From: RPQJ01 sp963706535
GTDB lineage: Bacteria; Pseudomonadota; Gammaproteobacteria; Steroidobacterales; Steroidobacteraceae
Direction of reading: 5' to 3'
Assembly (NCBI GenBank): GCA_963706535.1
Contig: CAVPMU010000006.1
Coordinates: 124,001-188,000 of the forward strand
Length of the DNA: 64,000 bases
The translations under genes and the position numbers were made by a program. A model generated the notes under the pieces. The model saw only the letters and a program-made list of their open reading frames with translations. It was not told the DNA's origin and ran no database searches. This document shows positions 37,851 through 46,309 of the stretch, piece after piece. Positions within the stretch are counted from its first letter, which is position 1, and each line of letters opens with the position of its first letter.

Positions 37851-37879
37851 ATTGACTGCGGTTCGAGAGTAACGTCGAA

Positions 37880-39079
37880 ATGCAGTGGGCAAGACATGGA
37901 ACACATGAGTCTGGTCGAAGGGCGGGTACCAGACCACGGACGATACTAATGCTCGTGAATGTGTCGTGGTTCTTCTTGTCGCATCGTCTTCCGCTGGCTG
38001 TTGAAGCGATACACCGTGGTTGGGCCTTTCACGTTGGCACGCGTATTCATCCAGCTGATGACAGGGCGCGTCTGCGGTCTGCAGGCGTCAATATCCACGC
38101 ACTACGCTTTGCGCGCTCGGGGTGGGCATTCATCCAGGATGCGTACAGCATCGTTCAGATTTGGCGACTGTATCGTCGCCTTCGACCGGACATTGTCCAT
38201 CTCGTAACACTCAAGCCGATCATATTCGGTGGATTGGTAGCGCGGCTGGCGGGTATAGATAGCGTTGTTGCAGCCGTACCGGGCTTGGGTTACTCCTTTA
38301 CTGCCAAGGGACCCGTCGCTCGCGTTCGCAGGAATGTCATCCTGCGCCTAATGAAGCTGTCAATGCGACATCCAAGGTCTGTTGTCATTTGCCAGAACCC
38401 TGAAGACAGGGATGTTCTCGTAACTGCCGGAGTTATAGACGCGCAGCGAGGAGTGCTGATTCGTGGATCAGGAGTAGACGTGGAGGAGTTCCGCTCGGGC
38501 GGACTACCCGACGGACGGTCGCGCGTTCTGTTGGCTTCAAGAATGTTGCGCGAGAAGGGTGTTCATATCTTTGTTGACGCGGCCCGTCGGCTCAAGGAGT
38601 CCGGACTGGAGGCGACATTCCTGCTTGCTGGAGCCCCCGATCCGGATAACCCAGGAAGTATAGATGAGGCACAGCTGAGAGCTTGGCACGCGTCGGGGAT
38701 CGTACAGTGGTTAGGGCACGTTGAGGATATGCCGTCATTGCTTCAGTCGATACACGTGTTTTGTCTGCCCACCTATTACGGTGAGGGGGTTCCGAAGGTA
38801 CTCATCGAGGCTGCCGCAGCGGGACGACCAATCGTTGCTACGGATGTTGCTGGTTGTCGCGAAATTGTTGTGCACGATCGTAACGGACTGCTGGTCCCCC
38901 CGAGGGATTCAATCTCGTTAGGAATGGCGCTGGAACGCTTAGTGAAGGATCGAGGACTCTGCGAGAGGTTTGGCCAGGTTGGGGCCAGCCTGGTCGACAC
39001 CCAGTTTCGAACTGATCAGATTGTCAGGGAGACTTTTGAGGTTTACGAGAACTTGCTTTCGCCGTCCGGTCAATCATAA
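37880..39079 (+). CDS. Glycosyltransferase family 4
   Basis: A 399-residue GT-B protein. The N-terminal lobe has ILMLVNVSWFFLSHRLPLAVEA and DIVHLVTLKPIIFGGLVARLAG, like WbpT/PglA-type transferases working on undecaprenyl-linked acceptors. The C-terminal lobe has LLASRMLREKGVHIFVDAARRL and the donor motif YYGEGVPKVLIEAAAAGRPIVATDVAGCREIV. This clade often acts directly after a WbpL-type initiating transferase, and such a gene lies at 40066. The start ATG gives a slightly long N-terminus; a later start near 37949 (MLVNVSWFF) is possible. Confidence 0.87.
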   Translation: MQWARHGTHESGRRAGTRPRTILMLVNVSWFFLSHRLPLAVEAIHRGWAFHVGTRIHPADDRARLRSAGVNIHALRFARSGWAFIQDAYSIVQIWRLYRRLRPDIVHLVTLKPIIFGGLVARLAGIDSVVAAVPGLGYSFTAKGPVARVRRNVILRLMKLSMRHPRSVVICQNPEDRDVLVTAGVIDAQRGVLIRGSGVDVEEFRSGGLPDGRSRVLLASRMLREKGVHIFVDAARRLKESGLEATFLLAGAPDPDNPGSIDEAQLRAWHASGIVQWLGHVEDMPSLLQSIHVFCLPTYYGEGVPKVLIEAAAAGRPIVATDVAGCREIVVHDRNGLLVPPRDSISLGMALERLVKDRGLCERFGQVGASLVDTQFRTDQIVRETFEVYENLLSPSGQS

Positions 39080-39096
39080 GGCTCGCTGAGGACGCC

Positions 39097-40062
39097 GTGC
39101 CGGATCAAGCGCGAGGTACCGGGAGACGTATCCTGCTGACAGGCGCCACGGGGTTCGTTGGACGTTTCGTATATGGGCAGTTGGTTGCGAGTGGGTTTGA
39201 TGTAATAGCGGCTGGCCGGCGTTCGCAGAAATTGGGGGAGGATCAGCAATTCATCGGGTTTGATCTTGAGGCACCAGGCGCCATCGACCCGCGAGCATTG
39301 ACGGGTGTCGAGACGGTGATCCATCTTGCTGCACTGGCACATCAGCCCGATTGCACAGATGCCGAGCTATATATGCGTATGAATTGTCAGGCGACGCAGG
39401 TGCTTGCTAGGTCAGCAGCGGCAGCAAACGTGCAGCGCTTCGTCTTCCTGAGTACGGTCAAGGTCAACGGAGAGGCGGCGGACGGAATTGGCTTTCGCGA
39501 AAAGGACTTGCCAAACCCTGTCGGGCCATATGCGGTGTCCAAGCACTGCGCGGAGACATTCCTTGTCGACTTTGGCCGACAGTCTGGACTGGAGACCTGC
39601 ATCGTACGGTCTCCATTGGTCTTTGGGCCTGGGGTCAAGGGGAATTTCCTACGAATGCTCAGTTGGGTAGACGGTGGCCTGCCTCTACCGTTTGGTTCGA
39701 TCCGAAATCGGCGCAGTTACATCAGCGCTTGGTCACTCGCAGATTTCATTTCCCTGGCGGTTCAACATCCGTTGTCGGTCAACAGGACGTGGCTCGTCGC
39801 TGACGACCCGCCGGTTTCAACTCGGGACCTGGCCGCGACAATGGCGATTGAAATGGGGCGGCGACCTAAACTGATAAAGGTATCGCCAAGAATTCTTGAA
39901 GCGGCGGGACTGCTATGTGGGCGAACCGAAGAGGTCCGTCGACTGTGCGATTCGTTAGTCGTCGACGCGTCCCCAGCGAAAAAGGAGTTGGGTTGGACAC
40001 CGAGTTGCACGATTAGACAGGGAATTGCGCGTACTGTTGCCTGGTACCGTTCGAGGCAGTAG
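39097..40062 (+). CDS. NAD-dependent sugar epimerase/reductase (WbpV/WbpK-like)
   Basis: A 321-residue extended SDR enzyme. The NAD motif is LTGATGFVGRFV at about 14-25. Active-site motifs are STVKVNGE and YAVSKHCAE. In P. aeruginosa, WbpV or WbpK reduces the 4-keto intermediate made by WbpM to UDP-QuiNAc or UDP-FucNAc, the sugar loaded by WbpL. The same trio of wbpV/K-like, wbpL-like and wbpM-like genes is consecutive here, supporting that role. The product stereochemistry cannot be read from sequence. The start is GTG at 39097. Confidence 0.82.
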   Translation: MPDQARGTGRRILLTGATGFVGRFVYGQLVASGFDVIAAGRRSQKLGEDQQFIGFDLEAPGAIDPRALTGVETVIHLAALAHQPDCTDAELYMRMNCQATQVLARSAAAANVQRFVFLSTVKVNGEAADGIGFREKDLPNPVGPYAVSKHCAETFLVDFGRQSGLETCIVRSPLVFGPGVKGNFLRMLSWVDGGLPLPFGSIRNRRSYISAWSLADFISLAVQHPLSVNRTWLVADDPPVSTRDLAATMAIEMGRRPKLIKVSPRILEAAGLLCGRTEEVRRLCDSLVVDASPAKKELGWTPSCTIRQGIARTVAWYRSRQ

Positions 40063-40065
40063 ACA

Positions 40066-41115
40066 GTGATCGTGGTTGAACAGCCGATCGCTTTCGTTGT
40101 TACCGCAATCGCAAGCGCTGGTGTGACGTGCGTGGTTCGATCGCAAGCGCTGCGGCGGAATTGGTTGGATGTGCCAAACGCTAGGAGTAGTCACGACGAG
40201 CTGACACCGAGAGGTGGCGGTGTAGCGATCGCAGTGGTTTTTGTATCGGCAATTGTGGTCGGATATTTGATCGGCGTACCAGTACTCGACGATGTAATTT
40301 GGGCCGTGCTCGCGGGTGCGGTACCCGTTGCGGTGGTGGGGTTCATCGATGATCGCATCGGGCTTTCGGTTTCTGCTAGATTGATCGTCCATGGTGCTGG
40401 CGTGGCGTCGGCAATCCTTATCCTTGACGGCGTGACGGCGGGGTCGGGCCCGATACTATGGGCCCTGAACGCGGTTGCCGTCATTGCGGGCGTCTGGTTC
40501 CTCAATCTCTTCAATTTCATGGACGGGATTGACGGGCTCGCGGCAAGCCAGGCGATATTCGTTTCCGCAGCGGCGTGGATCTTGCTGAGTGTGCTCGATG
40601 CGTCCGAGGGGCTTCTTTTCGTCTGGGTCTGTCTGGGCGGCACGTGCGCCGGTTTCCTTACTCAGAATTGGCCAAAAGCAAAGATCTTTATGGGGGACGT
40701 GGGAAGTGGTTTCCTCGGCTGCACGCTCGCAATTCTTCTCTTCGTTTCAGCTTCGGTAACCGACTTCTCGCTTTGGACGGGGTCAATTCTGGTGTCGCCT
40801 TTTGTCGCGGACGCGACGGTTACGCTTGTGCGGAGGATTATCCGTGGCGACCAGTGGACTAGTGCCCATCGTAGTCACGCGTACCAGCGATTGTCTCGCA
40901 GGTGGGGAAGCCACAAATTGGTCACAGTTGTTTTTCTTGGGATGGATGTGATGCTGGTATTTCCGGCGGCGCTGGCGTCCGTTGTGGCACCGGCCAGGGC
41001 GCCCATGCTCGCGGCGGCTACGCTTGCAACACTGGCGTTTGTCGCATGGACTACCGGTGCAGGACTGCCCGATCGAAGCACCTCCGTGCAGAACGAGGGA
41101 ATGCTTGGACCGTAA
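40066..41115 (+). CDS. Undecaprenyl-phosphate sugar-1-phosphate transferase (WbpL/WecA-like)
   Basis: Polyprenyl-phosphate N-acetylhexosamine-1-phosphate transferase that starts repeat-unit synthesis on the inner membrane. It has 349 residues with about 10-11 transmembrane segments. Signature loops are SSHDELTPRGGG (about 41-52), GFIDDRIGLS (about 92-101), LFNFMDGIDGLAA (about 148-160, catalytic Asp pair), FMGDVGSGFLG and the HRSHAYQRLSRR (HxHxxQ-like) motif. These define the MraY/WecA/WbpL family, and the short C-terminus and neighbours point to WbpL. The GTG start is 4 bases after the upstream stop. Confidence 0.9.
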   Translation: MIVVEQPIAFVVTAIASAGVTCVVRSQALRRNWLDVPNARSSHDELTPRGGGVAIAVVFVSAIVVGYLIGVPVLDDVIWAVLAGAVPVAVVGFIDDRIGLSVSARLIVHGAGVASAILILDGVTAGSGPILWALNAVAVIAGVWFLNLFNFMDGIDGLAASQAIFVSAAAWILLSVLDASEGLLFVWVCLGGTCAGFLTQNWPKAKIFMGDVGSGFLGCTLAILLFVSASVTDFSLWTGSILVSPFVADATVTLVRRIIRGDQWTSAHRSHAYQRLSRRWGSHKLVTVVFLGMDVMLVFPAALASVVAPARAPMLAAATLATLAFVAWTTGAGLPDRSTSVQNEGMLGP

Positions 41116-41742
41116 GACGACTGTGGCCTCGAAAGTGAAGTGCAGAACGTTACAGGGGGCAAGGTATTAGCATGGCGTTGAAAAACCATGCGTGTTGGAA
41201 TCAATGAACGATGCCATATCCAGTTCCTATTGCGTCGAGGGCTTCCGTTGCGCTCAGTTCCCGCAACTGTGAGGCGGGTGCCGAGTGCTATCGGTCGGGA
41301 TCCTGCGCGCAACGGACGGGACTGCCTTTTGACCTCAGCGCCCGAACGAGTAAGACCCGTCTCTTGAAGTACCCACACACATCTGTTCACACCGAGTCGT
41401 TTAGCAATCAATCACACTCCCGCGGATTTGTTGAGTGCCACCCTTGAATGCGCCGTGACACTTAGTTGAGGAGAAAGATGCAGTGGGCGCGTTTTCGCCC
41501 CGATCTGTGATCCGCACTCCGTTGTTCGGAGCTCATGTCGCCGAGACTGCTGTGTCGACGTTCTCTATTCTTCAGTTCGTACGTGTCGTCAAGTGGGTCT
41601 ACCGGAGTCGAAGGCCTCCTGATGCGTGGCGGCGTGGAGGGCTACTACCAACCTATATTCAGAGTGGTGATTCGGCTGGAGGTGGGAATGTCGGACCATA
41701 TGTGGATAATGCCGGCCGTATGGTCAAAATGTGCAGGGCGGA
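41116..41742. other. Long intergenic region before the wbpM-like gene
   Basis: 627 bases with no convincing protein. A micro-ORF at 41478 (MQWARFRPDL, 10 codons) is preceded by GAGGAGAAAG, a strong ribosome-binding site. It is followed by a small hairpin (CTCCG-TTGTT-CGGAG, 41518-41532). This could be a leader peptide/attenuator ahead of wbpM or decayed DNA at the edge of the AT-richer segment. Longer ORFs here (78-106 codons) show no family features. Confidence 0.45.
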
Positions 41743-43686
41743 ATGCTGAACCGGGTCCGAAGGCTGCCACGCCCTGTAAAGCGAACGGTAATGCTCGCGG
41801 CGGATGTGGTGAACATCAATCTCGCGCTCTGGTTTGCCTTCGCACTCAAGTTTGACTCCCTGACGGACGGCCTCGAGCGAAACCCTTGGCTGTACGTGGG
41901 CACGACGCTCGCGAGCATCGTGGCCTTCTCGGTCCTCGGCCTGTACCGCTCGGTGGTCCGCTACCTGGAGCCACGGGCGCTGACGACCGTGATCGCCGGC
42001 GTGGGATTTTCGGGGACCGTGCTCTTTCTGCTCGGTGAAACGATCGCATTTCGCCCGTTGCCGATCTCCATCGTGGGCATCTACTTCCTCGTGGCGCTCA
42101 CATGGGTGGGGAGTAGCCGTTACATCGCACGCTGGATCCTCCTGCAGCCTGGCAGGGAGTCCGAGCCTGTAGCGATCTACGGCGCCGGCGAAGCAGGCAT
42201 CCGCCTGGCGAGCGCGCTGCGCATAGGGCGGGGACTCGCCGTCGTGGGTTTCCTCGACGACAAGAAGGCGTTGCAGGGTTCTCTGATCGGCGGTCGCCCG
42301 GTCTGGCCCCCGGAGCGGTTGCCCAAGCTGGTCGAAAATCTCGGCGTCAAGCGCGTGCTGATCGCCGTGCCGAGTGCGTCGCGGCGTCGCCGCGCGGAGA
42401 TCATCCGCAAGGTCGAGCAGGCAGGCGTGCGCGTGCAGACGATCCCGGACCTCGCGGACATCGCGAGCGGGCGGTCCAGGGTCGAAGAACTGCGCGAGAT
42501 CGACGTCGCGGACCTGCTGGGCCGAGACCCGGTGCCGCCCTACGAGGGACTGCTGGATGCCTGCATCCGCGGCAAGGCCGTGATGGTCACGGGCGCGGGC
42601 GGGTCGATCGGTGCGGAGTTGTGTCGACAGATTTTGCGGCTGGGTCCGACGAAGCTGTTGCTGTTCGAACTGTCGGAGTTCGCGCTCTATGGCATCGAAC
42701 GCGAGTTGCGCGCCGCGCTCGTGCGGGACGGGCTCGATGTCGAACTCATGGCACTGCTCGGCAGTACGCACCACAAGGCGCGCGTGCGCGAGATCATGCT
42801 GGCTGGCGGTGTCCAGACCGTCTATCACGCCGCGGCGTACAAGCACGTGCCGCTGGTCGAGCAGAATGTCATCGAAGGTGTCCACAACAACGTCATTGGC
42901 ACCTGGTACACGGCGGAGGCCGCGCTCGAGTGCAATGTCGAGAGTTTCGTGTTGATTTCGACCGACAAGGCGGTCAACCCGACCAACGTGATGGGAGCCA
43001 CGAAGCGACTGTCCGAGCTGGTGCTGCAGGGATTGAGCCAGCGCGGCGGTCGAACGAAGTTCAGCATGGTGCGCTTCGGCAATGTGCTCGAGTCGTCGGG
43101 CTCGGTCGTGCCGCTCTTCCGTGAGCAGATTCGCAGCGGCGGGCCGGTGACCGTGACACATCCGGATGTGATTCGCTATTTCATGACCATTCCAGAGGCT
43201 TCGCAACTCGTGCTGCAGGCGGGGGCAATGGCGCAGGGTGGCGACCTGTTCGTGCTCGATATGGGCAAGCCCGTGCGCATTTACGATCTCGCCCGGCGCA
43301 TGGTGAGCCTGTCGGGGCTCACCGTACGCGACGAGAGCGCTCCCGAGGGCGACATAGAGATTCAGATCACGGGTTTGCGCCCGGCGGAAAAGCTCTTCGA
43401 GGAGCTGCTGCTCGGCACCAACGTCACGGGTACCGAGCATCCGCGGATCCTGCGGGCGATGGAGCACTCGCTGCCGTGGGAGCAGGTACAGGAGCTGCTG
43501 TACGTACTGCTGGGCGCATTGGACCGGCTCGATGTGGACATGGCCCGGGAACTGCTGCTGCTCGGCGTGCGCGAATACCAGCCCGCTGGTGGGCTCGTGG
43601 ACCACGTCTGGTTGCGGCGCGACAACGGTCGCGAACCGCCGGCCAATGTGACGAACCTCGAGAGCTTTCGGGTCGGCGGACGATAG
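41743..43686 (+). CDS. wbpM: UDP-GlcNAc 4,6-dehydratase, membrane-anchored (WbpM-like)
   Basis: Forms the 4-keto-6-deoxy intermediate used for QuiNAc/FucNAc-type sugars. It has 647 residues from the ATG at 41743. Four to five N-terminal transmembrane helices (about 15-130) are followed by a CoA-binding-like Rossmann domain (YGAGEAGIRLASAL). The catalytic SDR domain has VTGAGGSIGAELC at about 282-294, STDKAVNPTNVMGATKR and GLRPAEKLFEELL. The in-frame GTG at 41731 is an alternative start. Third-position GC is back to the genome norm here, unlike the preceding cluster genes, so wbpM probably belongs to the conserved backbone. Confidence 0.93.
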   Translation: MLNRVRRLPRPVKRTVMLAADVVNINLALWFAFALKFDSLTDGLERNPWLYVGTTLASIVAFSVLGLYRSVVRYLEPRALTTVIAGVGFSGTVLFLLGETIAFRPLPISIVGIYFLVALTWVGSSRYIARWILLQPGRESEPVAIYGAGEAGIRLASALRIGRGLAVVGFLDDKKALQGSLIGGRPVWPPERLPKLVENLGVKRVLIAVPSASRRRRAEIIRKVEQAGVRVQTIPDLADIASGRSRVEELREIDVADLLGRDPVPPYEGLLDACIRGKAVMVTGAGGSIGAELCRQILRLGPTKLLLFELSEFALYGIERELRAALVRDGLDVELMALLGSTHHKARVREIMLAGGVQTVYHAAAYKHVPLVEQNVIEGVHNNVIGTWYTAEAALECNVESFVLISTDKAVNPTNVMGATKRLSELVLQGLSQRGGRTKFSMVRFGNVLESSGSVVPLFREQIRSGGPVTVTHPDVIRYFMTIPEASQLVLQAGAMAQGGDLFVLDMGKPVRIYDLARRMVSLSGLTVRDESAPEGDIEIQITGLRPAEKLFEELLLGTNVTGTEHPRILRAMEHSLPWEQVQELLYVLLGALDRLDVDMARELLLLGVREYQPAGGLVDHVWLRRDNGREPPANVTNLESFRVGGR

Positions 43687-43834
43687 GCCGTGCCGACAGC
43701 CCCGTCGGCGTCATGCGCCCGACGGCGCTGCGTGTCGCCGAGGCCTTGGGCGTGGTTGAAACGCGGGTGTGCAAGCTCGCCGGCAAGTCGCGCAAGGGGA
43801 CGGTGCGCTCGACCCTGGTGGACGTCGACGCGTC

Positions 43835-44119
43835 GTGACCGCCCACGCCTGGCCGGAGCCGGCGGCTGGCGACATCGTCTGGTGACGTTTCCCCTTCACC
43901 GTGCGTGTCGCCTACGGCACCAGCCAGCGCACTACCACGCTCCATCGGTGCGAGTTCGCCATCGGCCGAGTGGCCAACCGGGCTGCCTTCGCCGCGGCCA
44001 ACCTGAGTTTCGACACGAAATTCGACCTGCGTCGGTGCGTGGACCTGCCGTTCACGTCACAGTGGTTCCGGATTCCGCGGGCAGAGACCCACGGACAGTG
44101 TCGGGCGGCGCGCGATTGA
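43835..44119 (+). pseudogene. PemK/MazF-like toxin relic
   Basis: One frame reads VTAHAWPEPAAGDIVW, a TGA, RFPFT, then VRVAYGTSQRTTTLHRCEFAIG, LSFDTKFDLRRCVDLPF and WFRIPRAETHGQ. From memory this is a PemK/MazF-like family beginning PEPGDIVWCxFP and continuing through a KPRPALVL segment to RVAYGTSQ. Here the Cys position is TGA and about 30 residues including KPRPALVL are missing, so the gene is dead. A short ORF (43713-43838, MRPTALRVAEALGVVETRVC) overlaps its GTG by GTGA and could be the residue of its antitoxin, but I do not recognise that sequence. It fills most of the wbpM-wecB gap. Confidence 0.5.
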
Positions 44120-44162
44120 GACAGAATCCACCCTTTCCGCCGGCCACGCCTGGAGCTCGCGC

Positions 44163-45284
44163 TTGAACTCAACGTCCGCCATCACCGTCCATCTCATCGC
44201 CGCCGCGCGCCCGAACTTCATGAAGATCGCGCCGCTCTACCACGCGCTCGCCGGCGAGGCGTGGTGCCGGCCGCAGATCGTGCACACGGGCCAGCATTAC
44301 GACGCGAACATGTCGGATGCGTTCTTCCGCGACCTCAGCCTGCCGAACCCGCACTTCAACCTCGAGGTGGGCAGCGGCACGCACGCGGAGCAGACCGGCG
44401 GCGTGATGATCGCCTACGAGAAGCTCGCCGTGCGCGAGAAGCCGGACTGGATCGTGGTGGTGGGCGACGTGAACTCCACCGTCGCCTGCGCGATGGTCGG
44501 GACCAAGCTCTGGATCCCGGTGGTGCATCTCGAGGCGGGCCTGCGCAGCGGCGATCGTCGCATGCCCGAGGAGATCAACCGACTCGCGACCGACGCGATC
44601 TGCGACGTGCTGTGGACGCCGTCGCCCGACGCGGACGAGAACCTCGCGCGCGAGGGCGTGCCGGCGGCGAAGATCGACCGCGTCGGCAACATCATGATCG
44701 ACTCGTTCGAGATGATGCGCTCAGCCATCGAGGCGGACGGGACGCGGGCGTCCATGGGCCTGCCCGAGCACGGCTATGCGGTGGTGACGCTGCATCGTCC
44801 GTCGAACGTCGATGCGCGCGAGGCGCTCGAGCCGCTGGTGCGTCAGCTGGTGCAGGTGTCGCGCGACCTGCCACTGGTGTTCGCGGTGCATCCGCGCACT
44901 CGGAAGAAGCTCGAGGAGTTCGGCCTGATGTCGGCTCTTACGGCGGGCGAGGGCGCGCACATCACCCTCACCGAGCCCCTGGGCTACATCCAGTTCATGA
45001 ACCTCGTCCGCACGGCCCGCGCGGTCATCACCGACTCGGGCGGCGTGCAGGAAGAGAGCACCTACCTCGGCATTCCGTGCCTCACGCTGCGCGAGAACAC
45101 CGAGCGGCCGATCACCGTGTCGGAAGGCTCGAACCGGCTCGTGAAGCCGGCGGAGCTCTATGCGCAGGTGCAGGAGGTGCTGGGCGGGCGGTGGCCGGCC
45201 GGAAGGCGGCCCGAGCTCTGGGATGGACGGACGGCGGAGAGGTGTGTTGCGGCGCTGCGAAGAAGGCTGAGGGCTGAGGGCTGA
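44163..45284 (+). CDS. wecB: UDP-N-acetylglucosamine 2-epimerase (non-hydrolysing)
   Basis: Converts UDP-GlcNAc to UDP-ManNAc. It has 373 residues. Signature stretches are ARPNFMKIAPLYHAL, HTGQHYD, VVGDVNSTVACAM, VHLEAGLRSGDRRMPEEINR, TLHRPSNVD and TDSGGVQEESTYLGIPCLTLRENTERP. The only suitable start is TTG at 44163, supported by GGAG 7 bases upstream. The last codons and the stop (CTG AGG GCT GAG GGC TGA) lie inside three GGCTGAG heptamers, so the end LRAEG is repeat-derived. It could alternatively be called wbpI. Confidence 0.94.
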   Translation: MNSTSAITVHLIAAARPNFMKIAPLYHALAGEAWCRPQIVHTGQHYDANMSDAFFRDLSLPNPHFNLEVGSGTHAEQTGGVMIAYEKLAVREKPDWIVVVGDVNSTVACAMVGTKLWIPVVHLEAGLRSGDRRMPEEINRLATDAICDVLWTPSPDADENLAREGVPAAKIDRVGNIMIDSFEMMRSAIEADGTRASMGLPEHGYAVVTLHRPSNVDAREALEPLVRQLVQVSRDLPLVFAVHPRTRKKLEEFGLMSALTAGEGAHITLTEPLGYIQFMNLVRTARAVITDSGGVQEESTYLGIPCLTLRENTERPITVSEGSNRLVKPAELYAQVQEVLGGRWPAGRRPELWDGRTAERCVAALRRRLRAEG

Positions 45285-45285
45285 G
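45265..45285. repeat. Three tandem GGCTGAG heptamers at the wecB 3' end
   Basis: Three exact 7-bp repeats (45265-45285). They encode the final codons and the stop of wecB. The same heptamer type appears as the left part of the hybrid element at 10509. No complementary right array follows; instead GTTTCAGC and GCTGAAAC half-sites flank the next 25 bases or so. Confidence 0.8.
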
Positions 45286-45334
45286 GGGGTTTCAGCTGAA
45301 AGGCGGTCGATGCTTTGCGGCTGAAACGAGTGTC

Positions 45335-45357
45335 TGCGCGTTCGCGACAGATATTCG
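45335..45357. repeat. 23-bp motif, copy 1 (shared with the DUF222-HNH upstream region)
   Basis: TGCGCGTTCGCGACAGATAT followed by TCG matches 48517-48539 at 21 of 23 positions. Weaker similarity (GTAGCGTAGTTG versus GTTAGAGTACTGG) continues about 23 bases downstream in both. Here it is upstream of a VapBC-type module, and may be the relic of a lost HNH cassette. Confidence 0.6.
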
Positions 45358-45475
45358 TGGTGCGACCGGCGGCAGGCTCCGGTAGCGTAGTTGCAATCAA
45401 CTTCGTGATCGACGAGCGGTCGCGTTTCAGCGGAATCGTTGCATCAGCAAGGAGGCGGCATGGATCCGTGCTATG

Positions 45476-45503
45476 GTAATACCTCGATCAATAGAGGTAT
45501 TAC
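45476..45503. promoter_or_regulatory. Palindromic operator of an AbrB/PIN toxin-antitoxin module
   Basis: GTAATACCTC (45476-45485) and GAGGTATTAC (45494-45503) form a perfect 10-bp inverted repeat with an 8-base spacer. It ends 4 bases before the antitoxin ATG. Such a site fits autorepression by the AbrB-fold antitoxin. Confidence 0.7.
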
Positions 45504-45507
45504 TTTC

Positions 45508-45759
45508 ATGGCTACTACGGTGACCTCCAAGGGACAGGTGACGATCCCGAAGAAGGTACGGGATTTCCTCGACATCCGGCCCGGCTCGTCCGTGGACTTC
45601 GAGCTGACGGCCGGCGGAGACGTCGTGTTGAAGTCTGTCGCTGCAGGGGCCACGCGGCGAGGCAGTGCGCGGCCGTCCAGCCGCTATGCCCGGCTTCGTG
45701 GCAGCGCGACAGTGAAGATGCGAACGGAGGAGATCCTGGCACTGACGCGCGGCGGGTGA
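45508..45759 (+). CDS. AbrB/MazE/SpoVT-fold antitoxin (VapB-type)
   Basis: An 83-residue antitoxin with the swapped-hairpin AbrB DNA-binding fold: TTVTSKGQVTIPKKVRDFLDIRPGSSVDFEL at the N-terminus (TVTSKGQVTIPKKVR is the hallmark). A basic linker and a short toxin-binding tail (VKMRTEEILALTRGG) follow. The ATG at 45508 is chosen because the fold begins there; the frame is open upstream through the operator. The stop overlaps the start of the PIN-domain toxin (GTGA). Confidence 0.9.
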   Translation: MATTVTSKGQVTIPKKVRDFLDIRPGSSVDFELTAGGDVVLKSVAAGATRRGSARPSSRYARLRGSATVKMRTEEILALTRGG

Positions 45760-46169
45760 GCCGGATGGTCCTGGTGGACACGAACGTCCTGCTGGATGTG
45801 GTGGAGGACGATCAGGCATGGGCGGACTGGTCGCAACGGCAACTCGATGACCTTGGGCTGCGCGAGCGTCTGTGCGTCAATGCCGTCGTCTACGCAGAGC
45901 TGTCGCTTGCATTCAGCCGCATCGAGGAACTCGAACAGGTACTCGCGGACGGCGACTTCGAGGTAGCTGAGATTCCGCGCGAGGCACTGTTCCTCGCGGC
46001 CAAGGCTTTCCTCCGCTACCGCCGTCAAGCCACGGGTCCCAAGGTCGGCGTCCTGCCGGATTTTTTCATCGGTGCTCACGCGGCCGTGACGGGAATGTCC
46101 TTGCTGACACGCGACGCGAAGCGCTATCAGACCTACTTCCCGACGGTGCGATTGATCAGTCCGGACTGA
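45756..46169 (+). CDS. PIN-domain ribonuclease toxin (VapC-type)
   Basis: A 137-residue PIN-domain protein. Acidic catalytic residues are in VLVDTNVLLDVVED, in VVYAELSLAF, and in GVLPDFFIGAHAAVTGMSLLTRDAKRY. These match VapC toxins that cleave RNA, often initiator tRNA. The GTG at 45756 overlaps the antitoxin stop. An ATG at 45765 (MVLVDTNVLLD) is equally plausible. Confidence 0.9.
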   Translation: MSRMVLVDTNVLLDVVEDDQAWADWSQRQLDDLGLRERLCVNAVVYAELSLAFSRIEELEQVLADGDFEVAEIPREALFLAAKAFLRYRRQATGPKVGVLPDFFIGAHAAVTGMSLLTRDAKRYQTYFPTVRLISPD

Positions 46170-46263
46170 TCGGTCGGACCCTCGCGTGAGGTAATGCACG
46201 CTGGACTTCACGGCGGCGTCCTGCCCTGTGATGGTTGGGTAACGCAACAACGAGCGGTGACGC

Positions 46264-46291
46264 TGTGTATACTTGTGCGAGTTCATACACA
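46264..46291. promoter_or_regulatory. Inverted repeat / promoter upstream of the second vapBC
   Basis: TGTGTAT (46264-46270) and ATACACA (46285-46291) are exact inverted half-sites. TATACT (46268-46273) within them resembles a -10 box. The position, 19 bases before the antitoxin ATG, suits an autoregulated operator. Confidence 0.55.
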
Positions 46292-46309
46292 TCGACGCGG
46301 GCGTAGAAC

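Noticed and set aside
41659..43605. Minus-strand open frame of about 650 codons opposite wbpM
   Set aside because: Same antisense-shadow effect in GC-rich DNA. The plus strand encodes a full dehydratase, and the antisense product has no domain-like features.
43713..43838. Short ORF before the PemK relic as a functional antitoxin
   Set aside because: It matches no antitoxin fold I can recognise, and its putative partner is dead, so it is only mentioned as a possible relic.
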